Notes under the pieces: generated by a model
What the model was told of the DNA's origin: nothing
The model's input: only the letters and a program-made list of their open reading frames with translations
The model's database searches: none
Translations under genes and position numbers: made by a program
Shown here: piece after piece, positions 30,420 to 41,942 of the stretch
How positions within the stretch are numbered: position 1 is the stretch's first letter
Layout: each line of letters begins with the position of its first letter
Assembly: GCF_019279795.1 (NCBI RefSeq)
Contig: NC_056727.1
Span: forward strand, 1,209,391,077 to 1,209,455,076
DNA from: Protopterus annectens
Lineage: Eukaryota; Chordata; Ceratodontiformes; Protopteridae
DNA: 64,000 nt
Reading direction: 5' to 3'

Positions 30420-31566
30420 AGAACCAAATGACGCTCTTCCCCTGGAGACCAGATCCACTTTATAATGAGTAATAAAGGTATGTAGAGAAGCCTATGTTGC
30501 AGCTGTATACATGTCATCCATGGAAGCCTTGAAGTGAAAAACAGCATATGTGGCTATACCTCTTGTGGAGTGTGCTCTAACTGGGGCTAACAACTTGAGT
30601 TTTCTTCCTGTTGTAGACAAAGGTAATGCATTCTCTTAGCCATTTACACAACGTAACCTTAGAAACTGATTTACTCACGGAAAGACCCTGAAAAAAGAAA
30701 CAAATAACTGGTCTGAAATCTATAGTCCTGTCGAGATAAAAACCCAATTGTCTGTGGACATCCAATAGATGTAAGCAGTAGTCTCCCTTGTTGGAAAAAT
30801 TAGGGAGGAACACTGGCAATTCAATGGACTGATTAATGTTACTCTCAGATACAACCTTTGGAAGAAAGGCTGGATTGGTTCTCAGCGATACCCTGTCTCT
30901 ATGAAAACTCAAATATGGAGGTTTTGAAGATAATACATGGCTCTCTGAAATCTTCCTAGCGGATGTAACGGCTATTAAGAAAATGGTCCTTCATTAAAGA
31001 AATTTCAAATCACAGGTAGCCGCAAGCTCAAAGGGGAACTGGACCAAGGACTGAAAAACCATAGTAAGCTCCCAGGGGATGAGGGGTTCCCTATAAGAAG
31101 GCTTTAACCTTAATGTTCCCTTTAGAAAAGCCTTGCACAGCCTATGTGAAATTAAGGATTAACCTTCAAACCCATTATGGAAATTAGAAACAGCAGCAAG
31201 CTGAACTCTGATGGTAGAAGAAGAAGCTCCTTGTTTGAAGAGCGTAGACAAAAACTGCAAAACCACCTCAGCTGGTGCCAAGAAATGATCCTGTTTGTTT
31301 TCGAGTGCCCATATGGAAAATCTTTTCCATTTACTGAGGTACAGTCTCCTTGTAGAAGGTTTATGGGAAGCTAGCAAAGGGGAAAATAAGTTATTTTGCC
31401 TGGCAATCAATGGAACTGGAGCAACCAAGCTGTAAGCTTGATGTTTTTCAGGTTGGGAAGAACTAGTCTCCGAGGATGGGACAGGAGATCTGGATCTCGG
31501 ACCAGTGTCCGTGAACACTGAAGTAGGTAAGGCCAAAGAAAGAGGAACCAGACTTGCAGACGTCAA
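30420..31566 (-). pseudogene. Tyrosine recombinase of F, broken
   Basis: The region reads KPSTRRLYLSKWKRFSIWAL (from 31566), a decayed Arg-box region, then FHRDRVSLRTNPAFLPKVVS and LLDVHRQLGFYLDRT (30912 on), then RAHSTRGIATYAVF with the HSTR box, and ASLHTFITHYKVDLVSRGRA with the putative catalytic Tyr. An in-frame stop replaces the Trp before ASLHTF. It is clearly homologous to the D recombinases but far more divergent than they are from each other. Confidence 0.8.
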
Positions 31567-33190
31567 AATGGGGCAATGAGAATCACTTTCCTCTTTAACC
31601 TTATGATCTTCTTCAAGAAAAGGTATTAGAGGAATGAGGGAAAGACAGAGTAGTCCTGAGGGCCAATCGTGAAGGAGAGCATCTTTCAGGGACTTCCCCT
31701 GAGGGGAAGATTAGGCAAAGTAGCTGCTGCACTTGTTGTTCTGGTGGGATGCCCCCAGCGACGAAAAATCTCCTTCGTCCCTCTGGAACCGAGACACCAC
31801 TCATGAGGCAGGAGGATGCATCTACTCAATTTGTCTGTTATCACACTTGAACTCCCCGGGATGTGCGCTGCTACTAGAAAGCAGTTTGAAGAGATCGCTT
31901 ATTGCCACACTCTGAGGGCTTCTCGACAAAGGGGATAAGACTTGGTTCCGCCTTGCTTGCTGATGTACCAGACCACTGACATGTTGTCTGACTGAACTGC
32001 AACTTTCCTAGAGGGAGGACAGTTTGAAAGGCTTGCAACACTAAGAGCACTGCCTCAGTTCCAGAACACTGATATGCAGATTGGTCTCTATTGGGGATCA
32101 AGTGCCTTGGACAGTCCTTCCCTGAAAATGCCCTCCACCCCCACCCGATGTGGAAGGCATTCGTGGTCACTATGGCCTAGGGATGAGGAGAAACAAACGG
32201 ACAACCCACAAGAATTTCCTTGGATTCCATCCACCAAGTTAAATCCTTCTTGCACAAATTGGTAATTTGGAGCAGGTGACACAGAGGATGAGTGAGAATA
32301 GACCATTGGGAGACAAGGATTCTCATGTGTGAACCTTGTTAGCAGTACTAAAGTAACGGAGACTGCCACTGACCCCAGAGCCTGTAGAACTAGTGAAGTG
32401 GGAACATTGTAGTTGGAGAGAAGAATGTCTACCTGTGATCTTATTTTCTTGTGAATAGGAAGGGAAGCTATGCAAGAGGTCATATTCAGGCAGGCTCCTA
32501 TGAATTCCAATTGTTGGGGTGGGCTTAGCTGAGATTTGGCAAGATTCACTTTTACACCTAGACGAGCAATTGCTTAGGGTGAAATCTCTGGTCTGTTCTG
32601 AGTAGATGCCTAGTGGAAGCAGTAAAGAGCCAGTCATCCAAATATGGAAACACTCAGAATCTGTGTAGTCTCAGGTCAGCTGCTACTGCTGTCATACATT
32701 TGGTGAACACCCGGGGGGCTGTGGTGAGACCGAAGGGCAGAGCTCAGCATTGATCTCGACTGTCTCTCAGCCAGAAGAGGAGGAACCTCCTGGAGTGTTT
32801 GTCCATTTTTGTGGTCCTGGAGGTCTAACAAAAGCACATCCAATTGTCTTTCCCTAAGAAGGGAAGAATAGACAGACTGTGACCATTCAGAATTTTGTCT
32901 GTTGAACAAACTTGTTCAGAACACTGAGATCCAAAACTGGTCTCCAGTCCCCTGTCTTTTTTGGCACCAAAAAGAACCTCAAGTAGAATCCGGATCCTAT
33001 CTGATCTGGGGGGGAATGCTTGGATGACTCTTTTCTAGCAATTTTTGAATTCCCACAGCTGCCTGATGCCTCTGATTGGGAGGAACATTGGGGATCATTC
33101 TTCCTAGTTTTGGGGTAAGGTCAAATAGAATATAGTAACTTCTGGCAATGATCGTTAGTACCCAAGCATCTCTGATTAACTTTTGTCAGG
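31567..33190 (-). pseudogene. Reverse transcriptase-RNase H region of F, heavily decayed
   Basis: Short pieces only. Near 32690-32750 the strand reads ALPFGLTTAPRVFTKCMTAV, the same as the D-family RT motif. A VFPYLDDWLF catalytic segment follows near 32630-32660. FLVPKK-like and LKFYLRFFLVPKK-type segments are broken upstream. RNase H-like traces (SDNMSVVWYISKQGGT-like, near 31935-31990) are visible across stops. No frame longer than about 150 codons survives. Confidence 0.7.
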
Positions 33191-35150
33191 TTAGTGGGTC
33201 AAGGATAATCTTCCTCTGAATGCCTCCAGAGGCAAGCAATTGGGCCTTCTTTCAGGAGCACTGGTAGGGTTTCCCTGAGAAGTAATCTCGGGAACCCTGA
33301 TTTTGCAGGCTACCTCTGCCTCGTGGTTGGCACCTTCCATTATAGCTCCCCCCTCTGCCCTAAAGGAAGCCATTACCATGCATGTCCTAGTAAGGCCCTT
33401 GTGTCTTCTTGAACCACATTTACCCACTTCTCTGCTTCCTGGAATAGAAGCGTTGAAGAGCGTAAAAATGTACACCCACAGCAGACAGGGTTTTTCCATC
33501 CTTTTCACACCTGGCTAACATATCTTTCAATTTGGGGCCAAAAAGGGAAGATCTGTCAAATGGAGCGTTGATGAACTAAGACTTGAATGGCTCCAGAAAC
33601 TCAGACAAGTGAATCCAGGCATGCCTCCTTATGGCTACGCCTGAACCCACTGCCCTAGTCGCCCCTTCGGCTGCATGAACAATAAGCCTCACTGAAGAGT
33701 TAGAGACTCCAGGGTGGCAAGCTGGGGGGCTACCTTATCTTGTACATCAGGCATAGGTCCTGTGAGGGTATCTGAGAGCTCCTTGATCAGATCCCTCTGA
33801 AGTCTAGTGAAATGTGCCAAGAAATTCAATGACCGCAAGGCAAAGGTCAAAGAATTGTAGACCAGCTTCCCAAATCTGTCCATCACCCTAGACTTCTGGT
33901 TAGGGGGATGAACAATGGAACCTTCTTCTGCGAGTTCTTTTGTGGTGGCTGCTGTAACCACCATGGCATCCACTACTAAAACTTTGGCTCAGTGTTGATG
34001 GTCCTCTGGAGCTGAAACGATTTTATCTGGTCTCCAGGAGATTGCTTCTACAGAGTCAGGGGCCTTCCATGCCGCTGGGTGATCAGTTTAATAAGATCCT
34101 CAGCCGGCAGGGTCACCCAAGGGGTAGATGAGTGAGCATCGAAGGCTTGCAGGTACACAGACTTCTCTAAGGATGGGTCTTTGGACTTCCAGCCACCCCT
34201 CTGTTTTAATATTTCAAGAATGTCTCCAAAGGAGATGTCTTCAGGGGGTGACCTGGGGAACCCTCCCCATCATCGAAGTCTATATCTTCTGTGACAGATT
34301 CCTCCGGGAAATCAAGGTGTTTCCTCTTACACAACCTCTTCTGAGGCACGTCTACAGTGGGAGCTTCTGTAGAGGAATCAGAAGAGGTGGGGCCTTGTAT
34401 GGGGGTGTCCTGCAGCATCTGTGTTCGCTGTCCTGATGTGGAGATTGGTGGAAGCTCTGAACCAAAGGGGGTCCTAGGAAAATGCTCTGATGGGGAAGAA
34501 ACCAGCTGGGAGCCTGCAGAGGCCAAGGCCTCTACACAACTTGAAAGGCAGGTCCCCTGAAGAGGGATGGGAACCCAGAACCAGGAACAACAACCTTGGA
34601 ACCATGGTCCCACCCCACTCCGAGGAAACCGCCATCAAGGTCAAAGCAGAGGAAGAGCCCACAAATTGCATCATAGAGCTATGACCCCGGGAGCCCATCG
34701 GTTCAGAACACACCGAGGAACTCAGGGCACAGACTGGGGCCAAAGACATGATGGCTGTTGGTACCAGGACAGCCGGAGTTGGGGAAATCAAAGCAGATGT
34801 CTCTAAAGCCAGAATGGTCAGAGGAAGAATGTCTGGTGGAGTCCTTGGAGAAAAGTGCTCATCTCCAGAAGGGAGTGAAGCCTGTTAAGAAGTGGAAGGA
34901 CCCCTCGCCATGAGGAGCTAATCTACCAACCTCAAGGCTGAAGATGATTCTGGCCTCTCCAAAAAGGGAACTGGGTCTACTGAAGGAGAATACCTTGTTC
35001 TAGGAACCAAAAGAAACAATGTTTCCTGAGCTATTAGGTGCCACGGAAGGAACTGGCTCCAAAAAAACTGTCAGCACCGTAAACGGCACCAAGGACGGGG
35101 AGGTGATATTAAAGGTCATTGCCAAATAGCAGTGAAAGAAACAAATTTTA
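33191..35150 (-). pseudogene. gag-like region of F, decayed
   Basis: Best pieces are 33973-33689 (MDAMVVTAATTKELAEEGSI ... KSRVMDRFGKLVYNSLTFAL), which parallels the DRWGKKVYTSATLAMRALN segment of D gag, and 34613-34206, which ends in an acidic DDGEGSP region like the acidic centre of D gag. The N-terminal Cys region could not be recovered. Confidence 0.6.
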
Positions 35151-35207
35151 CTTGGGTCAAGGAGAGCTCTGCTGACGTGTCTCTATGAGAATAGTGGCAA
35201 ATGAGAT

Positions 35208-35352
35208 CTGAGGTAATTTATACAGAGGCATTCTGGGTAGGAACTTTGCTCACGAGTTTTTGGATCATGCAAGCTGTTGTAACGGCCAAGCCAGTTCTGA
35301 GACTTGGAACAGAGTCCCATGGGTCAAGGATAAATGAAGACTGACATCAGAT
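35208..35352. repeat. Right inverted terminal repeat of F
   Basis: From CTGAGGTAATTTATACAG to about GACATCAGAT, inverse of 29943-30104. The outermost base is uncertain by several positions. Confidence 0.8.
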
Positions 35353-35419
35353 CAGATGTTTTCCCATGACTGCTAGGATATTCAATAATCCCCACAGTAT
35401 CCTGCAGCATATCCATGAA

Positions 35420-35632
35420 AGTACAGTTTTGTACCTACCATAAATGTAGATGTTCGAGTGCTAATACAGCTGCAGTAATAACAGATGGGTTTTCCTGCTG
35501 TCAGGCGGGTCCTAGGTCGGCCGAATTACAAAGTCTAGGTCCGGCGTCGGATGTTGTCGCTTCTTCCCTGACGTCAGTGTGACAGGGGTATAAAAGAACC
35601 AGCCGACACCATTTTCTTCAGTTTTTCTTGCC
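35420..35632. repeat. Left inverted terminal repeat of D6
   Basis: From AGTACAGTTTTGTACCTACC to TTTTTCTTGCC. On the plus strand it has TGACGTCA (35569-35576) followed by GGGGTATAAAAG, so this 3' repeat also carries the promoter-like signals. Confidence 0.9.
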
Positions 35633-35814
35633 CCAGATGTCAGGTGCCCCCAGAAGGAAGGCAAAACATAAATTTATGTAATAATGCAATGCAATATAAT
35701 CAAAAAACAGTAGTTGCAAGCAAATACACCATAAAAGAATACCCCAATCAGGTTGTATGAGGAGGTGTTAGCCACTAGGCCTGTCCCAAGAGGGGAAGGA
35801 GGGAGGGAAACCTG

Positions 35815-35854
35815 GACTGCAGCTGTATTAGCACAGATGGGTAGAATCCCAAAG
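35815..35854. repeat. Collapsed ICR of D6
   Basis: Only the CTGCAGCTGTATTAGCAC start of the left half and the AGATGGGT end of the right half remain, joined directly. About 70 bases containing the circle-junction copy are missing. Confidence 0.8.
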
Positions 35855-35875
35855 CTAAAAAAGGGGTGGTAGGCA

Positions 35876-36960
35876 CTAAGTGGAACTAGGAGGAGCCAGG
35901 ATGCCCTGCAAGACTGCAGTGGCGAAGCCCGCTCTAGATTTGGAGTATAATGGTAGGTGATGGTGCTTGGAGAAAGTATGTACAGAACTCCAAGTGACTG
36001 CTTCCAAAATATCTTTGGTAGGAACCCCCCTGAGGAAAGCTGCAGAGGTAGCTGTGGCCCTTGTGGAGTGAGATCTGATGCCTGTAGGCACAGTTTTACC
36101 ATGAAAAGAGTAACAAAAGCGTATGCAGTGGGCTATCCATTTTGAGATTGTCTGTTTGGAAATAGGCTTCCCTTGAGCACCTGTAACATAGGACACAAAG
36201 AGTTGCTCTGATTTTCTGAAAGGCTTTGTTCTGTTCAAATAATAACGGAGCTGTCTGTGAATGTCTAAGGAATGAAGTAGTCTCTCCCCTTTGTTTTGTG
36301 GATTAGGGTAAAAGGTAGGTAAGTGGATAGCCTGATTCAAGGCTACCCTGGATACTACCTTTGGCATAAAGGAAGGGTTGGTTCGTAAGGAAACTCTGTC
36401 CTGATGGAAAATGATGAAATTCTGCACAGCCATGAGGGCTTGTAGTTCCGAAACCCTGCGTGCTGAGGTGATAGCCAGAAGGAAGGCTGTTTTCCATGAC
36501 AAATATTGCAGTTCTGTTGAAGCAGCTGGCTCAAAAGGAGGCAGGGTCAGTTTTTCTAGAATGAAATTGAGGTCCCAAGCAGGTACTGGTTGCTTCCTTG
36601 GAGGTTTTATATTCTTAGCCCCTCTGAGGAACTGTCTTAAGAGAGGGTGAGAGAATAAAGGAGGATCACTGTTGTATTCTGCAGAAATGGCTGAGGCATG
36701 GATTTTGATGGAGGAAAATGAAAGTCCACTGTTTAGCATCTCAGCTAGGTACTGTAATATTGGAGGTAAATTCAGTATTCCAGGATTCTGATCCTTTTTC
36801 TGATTCCAGGCACAAAACCGTTTCCATTTTGCGGAGTAGGCTTTTCTAGTAGAAGGCCTTCTGGCCTCCAAAATGACATCCTGCACCTCCATGGAGAGTA
36901 GGGTCTGTTGTGAAGGAATCCTCCATGCGGCTAGATTGAGTGTTTTCAGCTGACTGTGAA
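35876..36960 (-). pseudogene. Tyrosine recombinase of D6, open but catalytic Tyr replaced
   Basis: The whole domain is open: EVQDVILEARRPSTRKAYSA, TSARRVSELQALMAVQNFII, PSFMPKVVSRVALNQAIHL, GKPISKQTISKWIAHCIRFC, RSHSTRATATSAAFLRGVP, then HTFSKHHHLPLYSKSRAGFA, ending APPSST at 35876. The first catalytic Arg and the HSTR box are intact. The Tyr found as KHY in D3, D4, D5, D7, D8 and D9 is His here (CAC CAT CAC). If that Tyr is the nucleophile, the enzyme is dead despite the open frame. Its frame is continuous upstream with part of RT-RH. Confidence 0.85.
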
Positions 36961-38858
36961 GAGTTTTGAAGTTGTGCTGAGTCAGTAGAAGAGGCATTAG
37001 AGGCAGGATCCATGGTGGGGAATGCATCAGGCTCCTCAGGAGTGGGTACCAGTGTTGTCTTGGCCAGTCTGGAGCAATGAGAATCATCTTTGGTCTGTCT
37101 GCTCTGGTTTTTAATAGAACTTTGGGCAGCACAGGAAGAGGTGGAAAGGCATAAACTGTCATTGTTGTCCAACTGAAAGAGAGTGCGTCCACTTTCCAGG
37201 CCTGTGGATGGAAGGTCCTTGAGCAGAATTTTGTCAATTGATAATTTCTGTGGGTGGCAAAGAGATCTATGTCTGGCCTTCCCCATGCTTGAATTATCTT
37301 TGTAAAAACTTGAGGATGCAACTTCCATTCGTGTGGATCTGTCATATTTCTGCTTAGGTTGTCTGCCAGCGTGTTTTCCTTGCCTGGCAGGAACTGTGCT
37401 TGAAGTTGGATTTGTAATTCCAGAGCCATGTTCCAAAGAGACATGGCTAGCCTGCATAGGGGATATGAATGGGTTCCTCCCTGTTTGTTTATGTACCACA
37501 TCACTGTGGTGTTGTCTGTCCTTATCAATAGCTGGCCTGGATGCAGTAGGTCTTTGAAAGCCATAATAGCATTTATTACTGCTAGCATTTCCTTTTGATT
37601 GATGTGTAGGTGCTTTTCTTTTTGGGACCATTTGGCCTGAATGCACCGATCTGTCATGTGCGACCCCAGGCGTAGTCTGAGGCGTCTGTTGTGATGACTT
37701 GATTTGCTTGAGGCTTGCAGAATGGGAGACCTATGTTTCTTTGGCATGCTTGAGCCCACCACAGAAATTCCTTTTGAAGACATGGAATCAGTGGTATAAT
37801 TGCTTCCAAACTGTGGCTGTGTTGAGACCATAAGTTTTTTAGGTACCATTGACGTTTCCTCATATGCAGCTTTGCACATGGGATTAGCAGGATGCAAGAT
37901 GCCATGAATCCCAGAGCCTGCAGGATTTTCCTTGCAGTCAGCCTGGTGAAGGTTGCCAGTTTTCTGAAGTATTGAGTTAGTTGACCTTGTTTCTCTGGCG
38001 TGACGTAGACCATCTGGGTGTTTGTATTCAAGCTGGCACCCAGGAAAATTATTGTTTGAGGGGGTATTAGTCTTGATTTCTTTTTGTTGACTGTGTATCC
38101 CAGAGAATTCCACAACATTATTACAAACGCCAGGTGTTTCAGAAGTATGTGTTTGCTGTCCGCTTGGATCAGGGAGTCGTCCGAATATGGGTATATTTGT
38201 ATCCCTTGAAGTGTGCAGAAGGCAATTACTGATGCCAGGCATTTCGTGAACACTCTGGGCGTAGTAAATAAGCCAAAGGGCAATGCAGAGAATTGATAAT
38301 GGGTTGAACCTGCAAGAAATCTGAGGTATCTTCTGCAATCTTGTCTGATTGGGACATGCAGGTATGCCTCCTTGAGGTCCAATGTTACCAGCCAAGACTC
38401 CTTGCCCAGCATGGGAAGAAGCTGCTGTAATGTGAGCATCTTGAATTTTGGTATGAGTAAATATGTGTTTAGGATGGATAGGTCCAAAATAGGTCTCCAA
38501 TCTTTGCCCTTCCTTGGTACCAGGAATAGTCTGGAATAAAAACCTTGACCCTGTTCTTGTGCAGGTACCTCTTGAATAGCTTTCATGTCCATGAGATCTG
38601 AAATTTGTTTTGTGCCTCTGCCCTTTGATTGTGTGGCAGGTTTGGCATGCCTCTCATTTTTGGAAGGGTGTGAAAGTGAAATCTGTAGCCTCTGTCTATA
38701 ATGTCCAGGATCCATTTGTCTTTTGTGACAATATGCCAATTTTTCGAAAATAATGCCAGTTTTCCGCATAAAGGTGCTGCCATTTGAGCCTTGCTTGGCA
38801 TGCAAAGGGGAAAGTCATTGGTTCTGCTTTCTGAATGGCTGTGAACTATCCTCACCAC
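36900..38858 (-). pseudogene. Reverse transcriptase-RNase H-methylase-like ORF of D6, frameshifted
   Basis: The N-terminal piece (38858-38583) covers PSKAQMAAPLCGKLALFSKN and breaks at about 38608, where one base is missing. RT continues in the 383-codon frame ending 37654, with LVTLDLKEAYLHVPI, LPFGLFTTPRVFTK and an altered catalytic box YSDD. A second missing base near 37665 interrupts DASDYAWG of RNase H. The rest of RNase H and the methylase-like tail (KTRADRPKMILIAPDWPRQ) is in frame with the recombinase after a third indel near 36905. Confidence 0.87.
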
Positions 38859-40594
38859 CTCTTTGTGTAGGTGCTTGCCATTGTCTGCCTCTAAATGATC
38901 CTTGAGATTGCCTTCTACCCCTCGGGCGCCTGTATCTACCTCTTTGAGGTCTGTCCGTGGCTGGCAAGGACCAATTTTTTGAAGGCCAGATTCTACTGAA
39001 ACGTGGAGGTTGTACCTGTAGGAAATCTTTCACTGTTTGCATTGATTTTGCCTTTTCCTCCATTTTCTTTAATACCTCCTCAGCTTTAACACCAAACAAT
39101 ACATCTTTTTGAAGAGGTGCATCTAGTAATTTAGCTTTGACATGATCTGGTAAGGTTTGCTCTTTGAGCCAAGCATGTCTACGTATGACTGATCCTGTAA
39201 CAGCAGCTCTACATGAGGCCTCTAAAGCATCAAAACCACATTCCAAGGTATATTTACCCACTTGCTCTGCACTATGCAACAAATCCTGCAACTCCTTCAA
39301 GTCTGGTTGTTCAGGTTGTGACATTTTGCTTTTCAACTGAGATAACAAAAACTGTTGATACTTTACCATATGGAACTGACAGTTTAATGCCCTCATGGTT
39401 AAGGTGGCCGAGGTGTATACCTTTTCCCCCCACCTTTCTAAAGCTCTGGAATCTCTCTCTGAAGGTAACGGATTTTTGGCAGTGGAGGCCTTAATTCCCT
39501 TGGGACCCTGTGAAATAGTTTCTGGGTCAGCCGCATGGCTTTTGTATAGGAATTGGTGTGAATCAGGAACCCAGTAATACCTGTCAGGCTTGACTGGAGC
39601 TGGAGGTAAAGAATCTGGGTTAAGGCTGGCCTCTGAATACACATCATCTAGTATGTCTAAGACAGGAGGGATAGCCAGAGGCCTGTGCTGAGGGAGCAAG
39701 AGGAAATCCCTGAGCCTTTTCTTGGAGTCTGAGTAATCTTGGCCTTCCCAGTGGAAGTGTTCCCTCAAGGTATGCAAGGTTTCCCCAAAAGAGTAGTCCT
39801 CAGAGGGGGAGACAGAGGGAATGGACTCCTCTGCATCTGAATCTTCAAAAGGGGAGTATGAATGTTCCTGGTCTTCAGAATGTTCTGAAGTAATGGAGGC
39901 CTGATCCGAGGAAGGGTATTCTTCCTCCACTCTGGGCCTTTTGTCCGAGGGGGGTTGAGAACCCCTGATAAGAGTAATCAAATCCTCAGCCATTTTGAGC
40001 ATCTGCTTTTTAGGCATGGGGCCTTGAGAGGGGGCCTGTGGAGCTTGTCTTTTAGAATGCATGGCTGCTTTAGATTTAGTGAAAGCCTTAATGGAAAAAG
40101 AAGAAGGCCTGAAGACACCTTGAGAGGTGGCAGGCCTGTCTAAACTCTGAGTTTCCCCGCCAAGAGTGGCTTCGGTATCTGTAGTTGAGGTGTGGGCCGA
40201 AGAGCCTGCGACCTCTGGCACAGAAGACACCGCTAATGAAGTGTCATCGGTAGTCAGGGGCTGCGTAGGCGCCTCACAGATCCGGAGCACCTCTAGTCGG
40301 CTTTAGCGTGGTGTCGGTAGAAGTCGCGGACCTCGTATGTCGGTCCTTATCTTTGCGTCTTTTACTCAAAACTGGAGTCGGAGTATCCGATGACATAATG
40401 TAATTAAACTTTTTGCCAAAATAGTGTTGGGCGAACTCCGCCCGACGCTTAATAGTGTGTCTGTTGAATGTAGCACAAAAATGACAGGCCGAGACGTCGT
40501 GGTCTGGGCCTAAGCAAGGAATGCAGAGGGAATGGAAATCCTTATGCGGTATTTGCTTCCCACATGAAATGCAATTATTAACTTTGTCTGACAT
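38815..40594 (-). pseudogene. gag-like ORF of D6, one frameshift
   Basis: The first 106 codons (from 40594) carry MSDKVNNCISCGKQIPHKDF, CIPCLGPDHDV and CHFCATF, and stop at 40274. A deletion beside the GCGCCTCACAGATCCGGAGC segment removes the sequence that encodes SEAPTQPLST in D4. A 491-codon frame (40290-38815) holds the rest: KKQMLKMAEDLITLIRGSQP, the acidic FEDSDAEESIPSVSPSEDY, HFHWEGQDYSDSKKRLRDFL, KPDRYYWVPDSHQFLYKSH and the basic tail. This copy gives the correct reading of the acidic region that is scrambled in D4. Confidence 0.9.
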
Positions 40595-40724
40595 CGGTCT
40601 GAGGCAAGAAAAGTTTCCCCAATGGGGTACTTAGCTTTCAAGAAGACTTTGGTTGAAAAATATTCGTAATCTCAGGAGCTGGCCGACCGGCACTTGCGAA
40701 CTGCTTCTGCTTCGGGCACCGCAC

Positions 40725-40906
40725 GGCAAGAAAGACTGAAGAAAATGGCGTTGGCTGGTTCTTTTATACCCCTGTCGCACTGACGTCAGGGAAGAAGTGA
40801 CGACATCCGATGCCGGACCTAGACTTTGTAATTCAGCCGACCTAGGACCCGCCTGACGGCAGGAAAACCCATCTGTTATGACTGCAGCTGTATGCACGAT
40901 GAACAT
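40725..40906. repeat. Right inverted terminal repeat of D6
   Basis: Inverse of 35420-35632, from GGCAAGAAAGACTGAAG to GATGAACAT. It has TGACGTCA at 40781-40788 and a TATA box at about 40761-40772 on the minus strand. Confidence 0.9.
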
Positions 40907-41942
40907 CAAGGACGTTTTGACTGCTCACTCCAGTATGAACATGGAGCATGTCATTAGTACCAAAGATCCTTTTTAATTTAGTTCAAATGTTCCTAATTTT
41001 GGCTTCAGGCAGGCAAGTATGTCAAATTCCTTGCCAGTTCCATGAAGGTATACTTCAGTTTTACGTACAATGGAGTTATCAATTACTGCAATGTCCGCAC
41101 AATGGAGTTATCAATTACTGCAATGTCCGCTTTATGTGCTTCTTAGCAACTTAGTTTAATTTGAATCCCAGGGTATTTTGCTACTGTGGACTTTTCCTAT
41201 GGCCATGTTGTATGGATGATGTACATGTGAAATACTGCAGTCAATGGAAGGTCTGTATAATAATCACATTAAGAGATGCCTTAAGCTTTCTCCTGTACAG
41301 GTTAGTGGAATTAAAGTCCTTGCACTTGCAGTATTCCTGCATGTTTCTGTTCCCTTCTCAGCAGTACATCCTAGTGGGTGCTGATGAGGTACGAGTAATC
41401 ACTGGCAGAACATGTTTCAGGAAAGAATTTTCAGAAAGGACAGCCAAGCTACAATGAAGTAAGAGCTACTTTAACTTCATTAACAACTCTGTAAAAATAA
41501 AAAAAAAAAAAAAAAATAAATAAATAATAAAATAATCTTTCCCTTTGAAAAGGATGTTTATCCAAAAGTTGTTTCAGGTTCAGCAGCAGCTATGATTAGA
41601 AGTGCTACTGTTTGCCTAGGGCTGTCATGCTGTTGAGGCAGCTGTACTGGTGAATAAAACTCTATTTCTCCACTGGAACTGTTGATGGTGATCACCTTTT
41701 TCATTATTTAAGACAGGGTGTACTTCCTGTTGAAGAAGCCTTCATACATTTCACTCTTAAAACCAACAGGCTGGACAGACTAATTTTTTATTTTCTGTTT
41801 CTCTCCCAAAATCTTTCTCATCAGGTTTTCTTTAGCCTCTTTATTTGCTTCTGATCTTTTTAATGCCTGACCTCCACAAACTCTGAAATGCACACTGTCA
41901 CATACAAATGGCCAGGGCACCTATTCCTCCCTATGAAGAAAA
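40907..41942. other. Unannotated DNA between D6 and D7
   Basis: About 1 kb without a supported gene. It holds a 32-bp tandem duplication and an A-rich tract (41497-41536) that could be the tail of an unrecognised retroposon. Confidence 0.5.
41067..41130. repeat. Perfect 32-bp tandem duplication
   Basis: Two identical, adjacent 32-base units (41067-41098 and 41099-41130), each starting ACAATGGAG and ending AATGTCCGC. Confidence 0.9.

Larger units (their letters stand above)
24336..35352 (-). mobile_element. F: divergent DIRS retrotransposon with D5 nested in its left repeat
   Basis: Without D5 this is about 5.4 kb. Its terminal repeats (24336-24344 plus 29943-30104, and 35208-35352), ICR (30258-30366), gag-, RT- and recombinase-like regions have the same order as the D family but are only distantly similar. 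D5 separates the first nine bases of the left tip (GTTATGTAC) from the rest (TCACCATAA). The ICR of F keeps the uninterrupted GTTATGTACTCACCATAA, so the nesting is exact. All F reading frames are heavily decayed, fitting an older element. Confidence 0.88.
35420..40906 (-). mobile_element. D6: DIRS retrotransposon, sister of D4
   Basis: A 5,487-bp copy with both terminal repeats and long reading frames (gag 491 codons, recombinase-containing frame 874 codons). Tips are of the same subtype as D4. It begins only 67 bases beyond the end of F. Although its recombinase frame is open, its ICR has collapsed, its catalytic Tyr is His and RT has frameshifts. Confidence 0.95.

Noticed and set aside
31733-34806. 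Several plus-strand ORFs across F
   Set aside because: Antisense to decayed F gag and RT; no similarity to known proteins.
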